The notes beneath the pieces were generated by a model. That model saw nothing but the letters and a program-made list of their open reading frames with translations. It was not told where the DNA came from and made no database searches. Both the position numbers and the translations under genes were made by a program. DNA of 23,941 nucleotides, from contig CAZIQG010000008.1 of assembly GCA_964541725.1 (NCBI GenBank), positions 1-23,941 on the forward strand, written 5' to 3'. Shown piece after piece: positions 7,129-13,741 of the stretch. Within the stretch, counting starts at the first letter, position 1. Every line of letters begins with the position of its first letter. This stretch comes from JAGOUY01 sp964541725 (GTDB lineage: Bacteria; Patescibacteriota; Patescibacteriia; 2-12-FULL-60-25).

Positions 7129-9345
7129 TTAATACGCATCCGCAAATACAGGGGCAAGGTATCGATCCGTAGGGACGAATGCATCTGTTAATACAGGAAC
7201 TTCGTGACCGCGTAAAAAGGCTTCGATGATCGCCTGAGGAAGTAGCTGCGTGAGACGCGTATATTCTTCTGCGGACATGGCGGTTTCACGCGCAGATGGC
7301 GAAAACGTGGTCTGCCAAGTACTCGGATCGATTGCCTTATCGCTCGCGATGAGCACGATTGTATTTCTGCCTTTCGCGAACTCGGGAGCGCCTGGGGCGA
7401 CATAGACATGTCCCCAAACTTCTTTGAGGGTGCGGAGCATGGCGGAGAGGAATTGGCCGTAGCGCGGATCATCAATAATATTGAGCGCATAGACGCCGTC
7501 TTGAGACATGTGTTTCTTGAGAAGTTGATGGAACTCAAGGGTTGTAAGATGGTATGGGACACTAAAATCATTGAAGGCGTCTCCAAATATAAGGTCGAAT
7601 TTTTTCTCTGACGGAAGACGCGATAAATACATACGCGCATCGAGGTTTTGCGTTTCGATCGGCGTGTTGGCGGGCAGACCTAAGTGCGTCGTATTCACCT
7701 CTGTCACCCCCGGGTCGATCTCTGACACAGTGCTATGCGAGTTGGGATAGAAGGCGGTGAGATAGCGTGGCAGTACATAACCTCCTCCGCCAATGAACAG
7801 CGAGGAGAAGATCGTTTCTTGGGTGTATTTATTGGCGATCAAGTGCGCATAGACTTGTTCATATCCGTATCCTAACGCTTCAGGATGGCCGATTTGAACA
7901 TAGGAATGGACGAGATGGTCGAGACGTAAACTATAGGCGCGATTCTGGTCAGAAAAATTTGCGTCTTTAATAAGCTGGACGCAATAGTACTGTGTTTCTT
8001 TTAAACAGGCGGCTGGAGCGAGGAATAACACGCCTAATCCTGCAACTAACATAAGGAGGACGCGGGGACGGATCGCTCGTACAGAGCGAGAGACCCATAG
8101 ACCAGCCCCGAGACAGACGAGCACTAAACCCACCAGAAACCCACGCGTTCCAACCCATGAAACAAATACAAACCCCGTCCCTATCGCCCCAACCAATCCT
8201 CCGAGCGTATTCCAGGCTGCGAGTGATCCTGATCGCATTCCTAACCCCGTCAGACTATCGATTTGGATACGCATTAGTTGAGGCGAGATTGTGGAAAGGG
8301 CGATTGCCGCTGGTAAAAACGCGAGGGTCGTGAAGAGGACCGTGCGTAAGATTAACGGTAGCGTAATAGAAGCAAAAAGCGGACCGGTGATAATCACCAT
8401 GTAGATCGCGAACAGAATCGCAACTCCTGACCAAATGAACGATTTTCCTAGCAACTGCTTTGAAGAACGCTGATCCGCCAATATTCCTCCCAAGATATTT
8501 CCGGCGATGATGCCTAATAATATAATACCAATACTCCCGGTCCACGTATAAATAGATACACCGATATAGGGCGCCAAGACTCGACTCATGACAACCTCAA
8601 GAGATAAGAGCGCGAAGCCACTCGCAAACGCCAACAAAGATCGTTGGAAAACGGATATTTTTTCTTGCGTAGTGAGAGAGATCGACTCGGCAGGTGGGGA
8701 TTCCTTTATCACCTCTGCCAAATGAGGAACGCTCTTCCTGGTTTGTAGCATCGAGAGCACTCCCACTCCTCCTAATACTCCCGCGACACTCCATAAAATA
8801 ATCGGCGTCGAGCTCCACATCACCCAAATAAAGCCCGTGCTAAATGTTCCGATAATACTTCCTAAAGCGGAAGCCGCATTTAACCCACCGACCATCTCCC
8901 CTGTTTGTCCGGGTGAAGACACGGCTTGCTTCACAAAACATGGATAGATGGCAGCGAGGATCATGCTTGGCAAGGAGAGCACCGCTGCACTCAGTATCAC
9001 CGCGATAGCTCCTAATGGCAGCGAAGATTCCAGAAGAGGCGAACCGATCCACTTTGCGAGCGGGTACATGCAAGCCACTAACACGCCTCCCGCCACTAGC
9101 AACTCCCCTCCCCAATGACGAGAGGGGGCGTGGTCGGCGAGAAATCCTCCCAATCGATATCCGATCGCCATCGAAACAAATACGATTCCAATGACGCTTG
9201 CCCAGGCCAAGAGAGATACGCCTATATAGGGCGCAAGCAGGCGGCTCGCGACCAACTCCACGGTCATAAGACAGGCATTCACGAGCAGGATCGTGAGCCA
9301 GATTTGTGTCTGTCCTCGGAAACGAGCAAAAAAAGAAGCAAGCAT
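7129..9345 (-). CDS. Fused polytopic membrane / spermidine-synthase-like protein
   Basis: The 738-aa protein has an N-terminal membrane part (about 1-450) and a C-terminal Rossmann domain (about 460-710) related to spermidine synthase. The membrane part is an internal duplication: ELVASRLLAPYIGVSLLAW near 30 recurs as EVVMSRVLAPYIGVSIYTW near 250, each followed by a G-x-x-L-G-G-x-L-A-D loop. The Rossmann domain shows the SAM-binding glycine motif FIGGGGYVLPRYL, the acidic residue at the end of beta-2 in SEIDPGV, and GDAFNDFSVPYHL where synthases carry their catalytic aspartate. Such fusions are widespread, annotated as fused MFS/spermidine synthase. Aminopropyl transfer is plausible but unproven, since many are thought not to make spermidine. 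ATG 9345 directly follows a TACAAT -10 element by 7 nt, so the mRNA is probably leaderless. Confidence 0.88.
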   Translation of the reverse strand: MLASFFARFRGQTQIWLTILLVNACLMTVELVASRLLAPYIGVSLLAWASVIGIVFVSMAIGYRLGGFLADHAPSRHWGGELLVAGGVLVACMYPLAKWIGSPLLESSLPLGAIAVILSAAVLSLPSMILAAIYPCFVKQAVSSPGQTGEMVGGLNAASALGSIIGTFSTGFIWVMWSSTPIILWSVAGVLGGVGVLSMLQTRKSVPHLAEVIKESPPAESISLTTQEKISVFQRSLLAFASGFALLSLEVVMSRVLAPYIGVSIYTWTGSIGIILLGIIAGNILGGILADQRSSKQLLGKSFIWSGVAILFAIYMVIITGPLFASITLPLILRTVLFTTLAFLPAAIALSTISPQLMRIQIDSLTGLGMRSGSLAAWNTLGGLVGAIGTGFVFVSWVGTRGFLVGLVLVCLGAGLWVSRSVRAIRPRVLLMLVAGLGVLFLAPAACLKETQYYCVQLIKDANFSDQNRAYSLRLDHLVHSYVQIGHPEALGYGYEQVYAHLIANKYTQETIFSSLFIGGGGYVLPRYLTAFYPNSHSTVSEIDPGVTEVNTTHLGLPANTPIETQNLDARMYLSRLPSEKKFDLIFGDAFNDFSVPYHLTTLEFHQLLKKHMSQDGVYALNIIDDPRYGQFLSAMLRTLKEVWGHVYVAPGAPEFAKGRNTIVLIASDKAIDPSTWQTTFSPSARETAMSAEEYTRLTQLLPQAIIEAFLRGHEVPVLTDAFVPTDRYLAPVFADAY

Positions 9346-9358
9346 GAACGGAATTGTA
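9346..9358 (-). promoter_or_regulatory. -10 element giving a leaderless transcript
   Basis: TACAAT (minus strand, 9358-9353) is followed by TCCGTTC and then the ATG at 9345. A start at the usual distance would coincide with the A of the ATG. No convincing -35 is present; the upstream sequence is the T-rich flank of the rpmG terminator. Confidence 0.5.
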
Positions 9359-9370
9359 CCCCAAAAACCA

Positions 9371-9394
9371 CAAAACGCCTCGTGGGGCGTTTTG
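9371..9394. terminator. Terminator downstream of rpmG
   Basis: CAAAACGCC (9371-9379) pairs with GGCGTTTTG (9386-9394) around a 6-nt loop. T-rich sequence follows in the minus direction (TGGTTTTTGGGG). It separates the tRNA-Thr/rpmG transcript from the fused synthase gene. Confidence 0.75.
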
Positions 9395-9410
9395 ATATCG
9401 TTCTAAACTC

Positions 9411-9566
9411 TTATTTGCTTTCTTTATGACCAATTCTACCTTTACAGGTTTTGCAGAACTTTTTCAGCTCTAAACGGGCCTTAATGGTCTTCTTATTCTT
9501 GCGAGAATGGTAATTGGTCTTACCACACTGCGTACATTGCATTTTGATCAGGTTATCCTGGGACAT
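9411..9566 (-). CDS. rpmG: 50S ribosomal protein bL33
   Basis: This short gene encodes 51 residues. It contains CTQC, NYHSRKNKK, LELKKFC, CKTC and GHKESK, which is the bL33 pattern. Two C-x-x-C pairs (C11/C14 and C38/C41) form a zinc ribbon, so this is the zinc-binding (C+) form. bL33 sits near the E site of the large subunit. ATG 9566 gives the usual N-terminal extension (SQDNLIKMQC). The internal Met9 is an alternative start; neither has a clear SD. It lies 22 nt downstream of tRNA-Thr(TGT) on the same strand and is probably co-transcribed from the promoter at 9707-9735, ending at the hairpin at 9371-9394. Confidence 0.95.
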   Translation of the reverse strand: MSQDNLIKMQCTQCGKTNYHSRKNKKTIKARLELKKFCKTCKGRIGHKESK

Positions 9567-9587
9567 ATCGGGGGATGGAAAATTTGA

Positions 9588-9663
9588 TGGAGCCGGCGGA
9601 CGGAGTCGAACCGACGACCTACGGTTTACAAAACCGTTGCTCTGCCAACTGAGCTACGCCGGC
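9588..9663 (-). tRNA. tRNA-Thr(TGT), CCA encoded
   Basis: The acceptor pairs GCCGGCG with CGCCGGC. The D-arm contains GCTCAGTTGGCAGAGC. The anticodon stem ACGGT/ACCGT encloses TTTGTAA, giving anticodon TGT (threonine). The T-arm contains GGTTCGACTCC. The discriminator is T at 9591, followed by an encoded CCA (9590-9588), unlike tRNA-Pro in this window. It is upstream of rpmG on the same strand. Confidence 0.95.
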
Positions 9664-9706
9664 ATACGAAGCACTCGTCTTAATCGCCTTTTACAACAAC
9701 GCCCGA

Positions 9707-9735
9707 AGCTTAGCGAAAAAGACTGTTTGCGTCAA
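9707..9735 (-). promoter_or_regulatory. tRNA-Thr/rpmG promoter (TTGACG-17-TAAGCT)
   Basis: On the minus strand, TTGACG (9735-9730) and TAAGCT (9712-9707) are separated by 17 nt. The predicted start near 9700 leaves a precursor leader of about 37 nt before the tRNA. Confidence 0.6.
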
Positions 9736-9756
9736 CCCCTCGATATTTAGCCATAT

Positions 9757-11034
9757 TTATGCCCCTCTCCAGACGGTATACGCCCACAGCAGCGGAGCAG
9801 CGGTCATGAGAGCGACCGTCAACCAACCCACAAAATGGATACGCGGGGTACTTACCTGCTTTCCCATCAACTTCTTATCACTTGCGAGACGGACCACGGC
9901 AACCAGAATAAATGGCGCCACCAAGGCATTGGTAATGGCTGAATAGATAAGCGCACGAACAGGATTTATCCCAAGAAAATTTCCGGCTAACCCTAATAAG
10001 GTCGACACGATGATGAGGCCGTAAAAAGCTTGAGCTTGGTACCATTTTTTTGATAACCCTTCCGGAATATCTAGGACTTCACAGATCGCGTAGGCGGCGG
10101 AAGCAGACAGCACAGGAACCGTCAGCAACCCCGTTCCCAAGGTTGCGAGGGCAAATAAGAGGGAGGCGAATTTTCCTGCGAGTGGCTCAAGAGCGACCGC
10201 TACCTGCTCGGCCGATGTAATCGTCGTAAAACCATGCTCTCGCAATTTGGAGGCGGCCAAAAGCATAATGAACCAGGCCACGATATTGGAGAACACCATT
10301 CCTAACCCTACGTCACTTCGCATGGCGGCTAAGCGCGCCACCATACTGGCTCGCAAACGCGTCGAAAGCTTCGTTGGCCTCCCTTTGCCTCCCCACTGCT
10401 CTTCAACTTCCTCGCTTGCTTGCCAAAAAAATAGGTAAGGAGAAATTGTCGTCCCCAAGACCGCAACCAAGATCATGAGTGAATCCTGACTCAAAACATG
10501 CGATGGGACGAATGTTCCTTTTAAGGCCTGCCACCAATCCACATCGTTGACCAAAAAAGCCACCACGATATAGGCCACTAATGAGAGCGTCAACCATTTA
10601 AGGTACTTGGCGTAGACCGCGTAGGACGTGAATATTTGTAAACTGATCGTGAGGAGCGTGAGACACACGACCAATAAGGAAAAAGGCAATGGGATAACCA
10701 GCTCAAGCGCGGCAGCCATCATGCCTAAATCCGCTCCGATATTGAGGGTGTTGGCCGCAAAGAGTAGGGCGACGAGGGCGATTACAACGGGATAAGCAAA
10801 GCGTCGGCGCATGTTAGCGGCTAAGCCACGTCCAGTTACGATCCCGATCCGACCACACATATCCTGGATCGTGATCATGAACGGGATACTAAAAAGCGCC
10901 GTCCATAAGGCGTGATACCCAAGCGTGATCCCCGCTTGCGTGTAGGTGACGATTCCGGCCGGGTCGTCGTCGGCCGCTCCCGTGATAAACCCGGGACCTA
11001 GCATTTTTAAAGTACGTTTAAGCCAAGCGCGCAT
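9757..11034 (-). CDS. NRAMP-family divalent metal transporter with atypical metal-site motifs
   Basis: The 425-aa inner-membrane protein has about eleven helices and the LeuT-like NRAMP architecture. In helix 1 the canonical DPGN metal motif is replaced by D24-P-A-G (in GAADDDPAGIVTY), keeping the aspartate. In helix 6 the canonical A-x-x-MPH motif is replaced by TTISPY (195-200), so the metal-selective methionine is absent. Loss of that methionine is known in NRAMP-related magnesium transporters, so a hard-metal substrate such as Mg2+ rather than Mn2+ or Fe2+ is possible; this is inference. The start at 11034 is fixed by the conserved GPGFITGAADDDP following closely. It is 6 nt from a CATACT -10, so the transcript is probably leaderless. 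It follows ndk on the same strand but has its own promoter. Confidence 0.85.
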   Translation of the reverse strand: MRAWLKRTLKMLGPGFITGAADDDPAGIVTYTQAGITLGYHALWTALFSIPFMITIQDMCGRIGIVTGRGLAANMRRRFAYPVVIALVALLFAANTLNIGADLGMMAAALELVIPLPFSLLVVCLTLLTISLQIFTSYAVYAKYLKWLTLSLVAYIVVAFLVNDVDWWQALKGTFVPSHVLSQDSLMILVAVLGTTISPYLFFWQASEEVEEQWGGKGRPTKLSTRLRASMVARLAAMRSDVGLGMVFSNIVAWFIMLLAASKLREHGFTTITSAEQVAVALEPLAGKFASLLFALATLGTGLLTVPVLSASAAYAICEVLDIPEGLSKKWYQAQAFYGLIIVSTLLGLAGNFLGINPVRALIYSAITNALVAPFILVAVVRLASDKKLMGKQVSTPRIHFVGWLTVALMTAAPLLWAYTVWRGA

Positions 11035-11040
11035 AGCAGT

Positions 11041-11068
11041 AGTATGCCATGCGTCACCTGATAAACAA
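11041..11068 (-). promoter_or_regulatory. Promoter of the NRAMP gene (TTGTTT-16-CATACT), leaderless
   Basis: On the minus strand, TTGTTT (11068-11063) is followed after 16 nt by CATACT (11046-11041), and the ATG comes 6 nt later. The -35 element is at the same time the T-tract of the ndk terminator, so termination and the next start share bases. Confidence 0.55.
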
Positions 11069-11092
11069 AGAGACAGGGATATCCCTGTCTCT
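11063..11092 (-). terminator. ndk terminator
   Basis: A perfect 24-bp palindrome (11069-11092, AGAGACAGGGAT and its complement) is followed on the minus strand by TTTGTTT. It lies 17 nt past the ndk stop. In RNA the central bases must form the loop. Confidence 0.8.
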
Positions 11093-11109
11093 CAAACTTA
11101 TTCCACGCT

Positions 11110-11694
11110 TTATGACATGAACCACTTTGGATCGTACTGGACGCGATCGTTCACGTGTTCGTACTTGTAGAGCTCCGTGTCTGTAAACCACACAGCGATT
11201 TCTTGGTTTGCTTCATCTTCTGTGCCGGAAGCGTGAATCAAATTGCGAAGAGGACGGTTTTGGCTGTTGGAGAGCGCGTATGTGTCGTGCGAGAAGTCGC
11301 CGCGGATAGTGCCAGGAGCAGAGGAGGCAGGTTCCGTGGAACCGACGATCTTGCGTACGAGTGGCACAGCCTGTTCACCCTCTAAGACCATCGCGACGAT
11401 CGGGGAGGATTTAAGAAAATCGACTAAGCCATTCTTGATTTCGGTGCCATACGCAATATGGTCTGGAAATGGGAAGGCTTGGTTATTTGCTTCGTACTTC
11501 GCTTTGGCCTTGCTGTAGACAGCCTGCATCCATTCTTCGGTTAAGGCGTAGTGCTTATCCACATCTTCGCGGGATGGGTGGACCATCTTCATGGCCACTA
11601 ATTTCAAGCCAACAGTTTCAAAACGTCCGATGATTTGACCGACCAAGCCGCGCTGTACGCCGTCGGGTTTGATGAGAACGAGAGTTTTTTGCAT
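11110..11694 (-). CDS. ndk: Nucleoside diphosphate kinase, long form
   Basis: NDK exchanges the terminal phosphate between nucleoside triphosphates and diphosphates through a phosphohistidine. The 194-aa product has the N-terminal TLVLIKPDGVQRG strand and Lys9, a conserved GTIRGDFS segment (128-135) and the active site NLIHASGTEDEANQEI with His154. It is longer than the usual 135-155 residues. There is extra sequence around 52-80 (EEWMQAVYSKAKAKYEANNQ) and a C-terminal tail after the active site (170-194). The usual HASD is HASG here. The start at 11694 (MQKTLVL) is chosen over the upstream in-frame ATG because it matches the family N-terminus and sits 12 nt downstream of a -10 element. No SD is seen, so this is probably a very short leader. 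The gene is monocistronic, with its own promoter and terminator. Confidence 0.96.
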   Translation of the reverse strand: MQKTLVLIKPDGVQRGLVGQIIGRFETVGLKLVAMKMVHPSREDVDKHYALTEEWMQAVYSKAKAKYEANNQAFPFPDHIAYGTEIKNGLVDFLKSSPIVAMVLEGEQAVPLVRKIVGSTEPASSAPGTIRGDFSHDTYALSNSQNRPLRNLIHASGTEDEANQEIAVWFTDTELYKYEHVNDRVQYDPKWFMS

Positions 11695-11706
11695 AGGATT
11701 TGTCTG

Positions 11707-11735
11707 ATCGTACCTCTTTTTGTCTATCTTGACAA
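11707..11735 (-). promoter_or_regulatory. ndk promoter (TTGTCA-17-TACGAT)
   Basis: On the minus strand, TTGTCA (11735-11730) and TACGAT (11712-11707) are 17 nt apart. The ATG lies 12 nt after the -10, so the leader is only about 5 nt. The site is back-to-back with the divergent rpmF promoter. Confidence 0.6.
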
Positions 11736-11754
11736 GACCGAGCCGTCTGTTCTC

Positions 11755-11783
11755 TTGCAAAATCCCTTGCTTTCTGGTAGTCT
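11755..11783 (+). promoter_or_regulatory. rpmF promoter (TTGCAA-17-TAGTCT)
   Basis: TTGCAA (11755-11760) and TAGTCT (11778-11783) are separated by 17 nt. It is divergent from the ndk promoter, with 19 nt between the two -35 elements. The leader to ATG 11825 is about 35 nt and has no SD. Confidence 0.5.
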
Positions 11784-11824
11784 AGGGGAAAGCTTGTCAT
11801 TTCATTCGCCTCTTTTTTGTCGAT

Positions 11825-12118
11825 ATGGGTCTTACTGGCCACCGCCGAACCTCTTCCCACAAACGCCGTCGCGCGTCTCATTTTGCGTTAGTCCCTCCTC
11901 CAATCGCCAAAGATAAGGCAGGAAATACGCATTTGTCTCATCGTGTCGCTCCGGGTGCCACGGAATATCGTGGTATTACGATCCATCGTAAAGGCCTTGA
12001 ACGCAAGGTGCAAAAAATGTTGGACAAAACAAAACCTAAGGCTAAAGCTCCCGCTGCTGCCCACGATCATGATCACGCTGGTCATGATCACAGCGACCAT
12101 AAAAACGCAAAGAACTAG
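11825..12118 (+). CDS. rpmF: 50S ribosomal protein bL32 with His-rich tail
   Basis: The 97-aa product carries the bL32 pattern: a basic N-terminus HRRTSSHKRRRASHFAL, then HLSHRVAPGATEYRGITI, where zinc-type bL32 has cysteines. All cysteines are absent, so this is the zinc-independent (C-) form. The protein is longer than the usual 55-70 residues. After about residue 55 there is a Lys-rich helix (GLERKVQKMLDKTKPKAKA) and a tail with HDHDHAGHDHSDH, seven histidines alternating with aspartates, which could bind divalent metal. ATG 11825 fits the family start, although typical proteins begin MAVPKRRTS. No SD is visible. A terminator overlaps the stop codon. nusB and rnc follow on the same strand. 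Confidence 0.9.
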   Translation: MGLTGHRRTSSHKRRRASHFALVPPPIAKDKAGNTHLSHRVAPGATEYRGITIHRKGLERKVQKMLDKTKPKAKAPAAAHDHDHAGHDHSDHKNAKN

Positions 12119-12134
12119 TTCTTTGCGTTTTTGA
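12101..12134. terminator. Terminator after rpmF
   Basis: AAAAACGCAAAGAA (12101-12114) pairs perfectly with TTCTTTGCGTTTTT (12121-12134) around a 6-nt loop. The rpmF stop codon is within it. No clear promoter follows before nusB, so it may act as a partial terminator that reduces expression of nusB and rnc relative to rpmF. Confidence 0.85.
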
Positions 12135-12181
12135 CCCCAACTCCACCCGATTCGTGCGTTTCTTTCGCTCTTTTTCTTCCT

Positions 12182-12664
12182 ATGTCAAACCGTCATCTTG
12201 CTCGGGCTATCGTCATGCAATCCCTGTATGAATGGGATTTTTATGGCGACGGACGTGACCTTCCCGCCATTTTAGCTCGCAATCTTCAGGAATTTGCTCC
12301 GGAATTGGATGAAAAGGCTTTTGCGGAGATGATTACGCAAGGTATTCTTGAGCACCAAGAGCAGATTGATCAAACCATCCGAACGTTTGCTCCGGATTGG
12401 CCTTTGGAAAAAATCACCACCGTAGATCGCAACGTATTGCGGATTGGGACATTCGAACTCCTTTTTAATTTTGAAATTCCTAGCAAAGTTGCCATCAATG
12501 AAGCCATTGAGCTGGCAAAAACCTTTGGCGGTGAATCGAGCGGGAAATTTGTTAACGGAGTTTTAGGAGCGGTGTACCGCAACCAATTATCCCAGGGCGT
12601 GGCGAAACCCTCAGACCAATCCCCTGCAAAAGACAAGGAACCTGCTACCGCTACTTCTCAATAA
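12182..12664 (+). CDS. nusB: Transcription antitermination factor NusB
   Basis: NusB pairs with S10 (NusE) and binds boxA RNA to support antitermination of rRNA transcription. The 160-aa all-helical protein shows the family pattern: RHLARAIVMQSLYEWDF at the N-terminus, then FAPDWPLEKITTVDRNVLRIGTFELLF and SKVAINEAIELAKTFGGESSGKFVNGVLGAV. The last 25 residues (AKPSDQSPAKDKEPATATS) are a low-complexity tail beyond the fold. ATG 12182 is chosen because the family starts with a short segment before RHLAR; the upstream in-frame ATG at 12131 lies in the terminator and would add an unconserved stretch. No SD is seen. rnc follows 7 nt after the stop, so the two form an operon. Confidence 0.96.
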   Translation: MSNRHLARAIVMQSLYEWDFYGDGRDLPAILARNLQEFAPELDEKAFAEMITQGILEHQEQIDQTIRTFAPDWPLEKITTVDRNVLRIGTFELLFNFEIPSKVAINEAIELAKTFGGESSGKFVNGVLGAVYRNQLSQGVAKPSDQSPAKDKEPATATSQ

Positions 12665-12671
12665 CAACCCT

Positions 12672-13424
12672 ATGGAACTTACCATGCCGGATTTCCGCCC
12701 GCTGGAAGAACGCTTGGGCCACACCTTTCGTGACCAATCGCTCCTCCTGCAGGCTCTTACCCACCGGTCGTACCTGAATGAACACAGTGATTTTCCCTTG
12801 ACCCATAACGAACGGTTGGAGTTTTTAGGGGATGCTGTCCTGGAACTAAGTGTCACGGAACATTTATACAAACATTTTGCTAACCCAGAAGGTGACCTTA
12901 CTAACTGGCGAGCGGCGCTTGTGAATGCAAAGACGTTGGCAGCGATTGCCAAGGATTTGGACTTTGAAGAATATCTTCTTCTTTCTCGTGGTGAGGCGCG
13001 CGATAAAGATACGAAAGCGCGCATGTACATCATGGCAAATGCCATCGAAGCGATTATCGGCTCAATCTACTTGGATGGCGGTGTAAAGGCAGCAGATACC
13101 TTCATTCATCGTCACATCTTGAGTCATTTGCCCAAGATTTTGGAACTTGAACTGTACGTAGATGCGAAGAGTAAATTCCAAGAGACAGCGCAGGAGTTAC
13201 TCGGTGTGACACCGACCTATAAGGTCTTGGAAGAGACGGGTCCTGATCATCAAAAAGAATTTACGGTAGGGATTTTTCTTGATAAGGATCTCGTCGCCGT
13301 TGGACGAGGCACCTCAAAACAAGAAGCGCAGCTCGCGGCAGCAGAGGCGGGACTCGATGCAAAGAGCTGGCGCACACGCCAAACCCGTGAGATCATTCGC
13401 ACCGAGGTTAAACAAGAGGCGTAA
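12672..13424 (+). CDS. rnc: Ribonuclease III
   Basis: RNase III cuts double-stranded RNA, processing rRNA precursors and structured mRNAs. The 250-aa product has the catalytic domain with signature ERLEFLGDAVL (47-57), metal ligands E50 and D54, then N123 and E126 in MANAIEAIIGSIYLDGG. A C-terminal dsRNA-binding domain (about 163-233) contains DAKSKFQETAQE, PTYKVLEETGPDHQKEF and SKQEAQLAAAEAGL. A short charged tail follows. ATG 12672 has no SD; Met5 is an alternative. It is 7 nt behind nusB, and tRNA-Arg begins 12 nt after the stop, so the three may share one transcript ending at the hairpin near 13519-13546. Confidence 0.97.
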   Translation: MELTMPDFRPLEERLGHTFRDQSLLLQALTHRSYLNEHSDFPLTHNERLEFLGDAVLELSVTEHLYKHFANPEGDLTNWRAALVNAKTLAAIAKDLDFEEYLLLSRGEARDKDTKARMYIMANAIEAIIGSIYLDGGVKAADTFIHRHILSHLPKILELELYVDAKSKFQETAQELLGVTPTYKVLEETGPDHQKEFTVGIFLDKDLVAVGRGTSKQEAQLAAAEAGLDAKSWRTRQTREIIRTEVKQEA

Positions 13425-13436
13425 TCGCCTCAGCTT

Positions 13437-13511
13437 GCGCCCTTAGCTTAACGGATAAAGTCCCGGTCTTCGGAACCGGTTATAGGGGTTCGATTCCCTT
13501 AGGGCGCACCA
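13437..13511 (+). tRNA. tRNA-Arg(TCG), CCA encoded
   Basis: The acceptor pairs GCGCCCT with AGGGCGC. The D-arm contains AGCTTAACGGATAAAGT. The anticodon stem CCGGT/ACCGG encloses CTTCGGA, giving anticodon TCG (arginine). The T-arm contains GGGTTCGATTCCC. The discriminator is A, with encoded CCA at 13509-13511. It starts 12 nt downstream of rnc and probably depends on the nusB-rnc transcript, since no promoter fits in the gap. Confidence 0.96.
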
Positions 13512-13518
13512 CGTAAAG

Positions 13519-13546
13519 ACAGCAGCATATACGCTGTTGTTTTTTT
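13519..13546 (+). terminator. Terminator after tRNA-Arg
   Basis: ACAGCAGC (13519-13526) pairs with GCTGTTGT (13533-13540, one G-U) around a 6-nt loop, followed by six or more T residues. Confidence 0.8.
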
Positions 13547-13590
13547 GTTTGCTGTCCACGTGGCGCAGCCGTTACGAAAAAATCCATCAG

Positions 13591-13614
13591 AATAAATAAG
13601 ACCACCGAGGTGGC
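13591..13614 (-). terminator. Weak terminator of the GC-rich unknown gene
   Basis: On the minus strand GCCAC (13614-13610) pairs with GTGGT (13605-13601) around a CTCG tetraloop, followed by CTTATTTATT. It lies about 130 nt past the stop codon of the gene at 13742-14587. The intervening 13615-13681 holds nothing else I can support. Confidence 0.4.
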
Positions 13615-13681
13615 TTTTGGAGGAAAGCTTGACGCTGGTGGCATGAGGAGGATTTAACGAGAGAATGAACGAAGTATACGG

Positions 13682-13741
13682 TTAACGCATCTTCTTCTTG
13701 GGTCGCCGAGTAGGACGAGCACGGAACTTTGCGTTTGCCAC
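13682..13741 (-). other. In-frame basic extension after the stop codon (possible readthrough or small ORF)
   Basis: Directly after the TAA of the upstream gene, in the same frame, GTG opens 19 codons ending in TAA (VANAKFRARPTRRPKKKMR). The peptide is extremely basic and arginine/lysine/proline-rich. It could be a lost C-terminal tail cut off by a recent stop mutation, a GTG-started micro-ORF, or chance. Confidence 0.3.
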
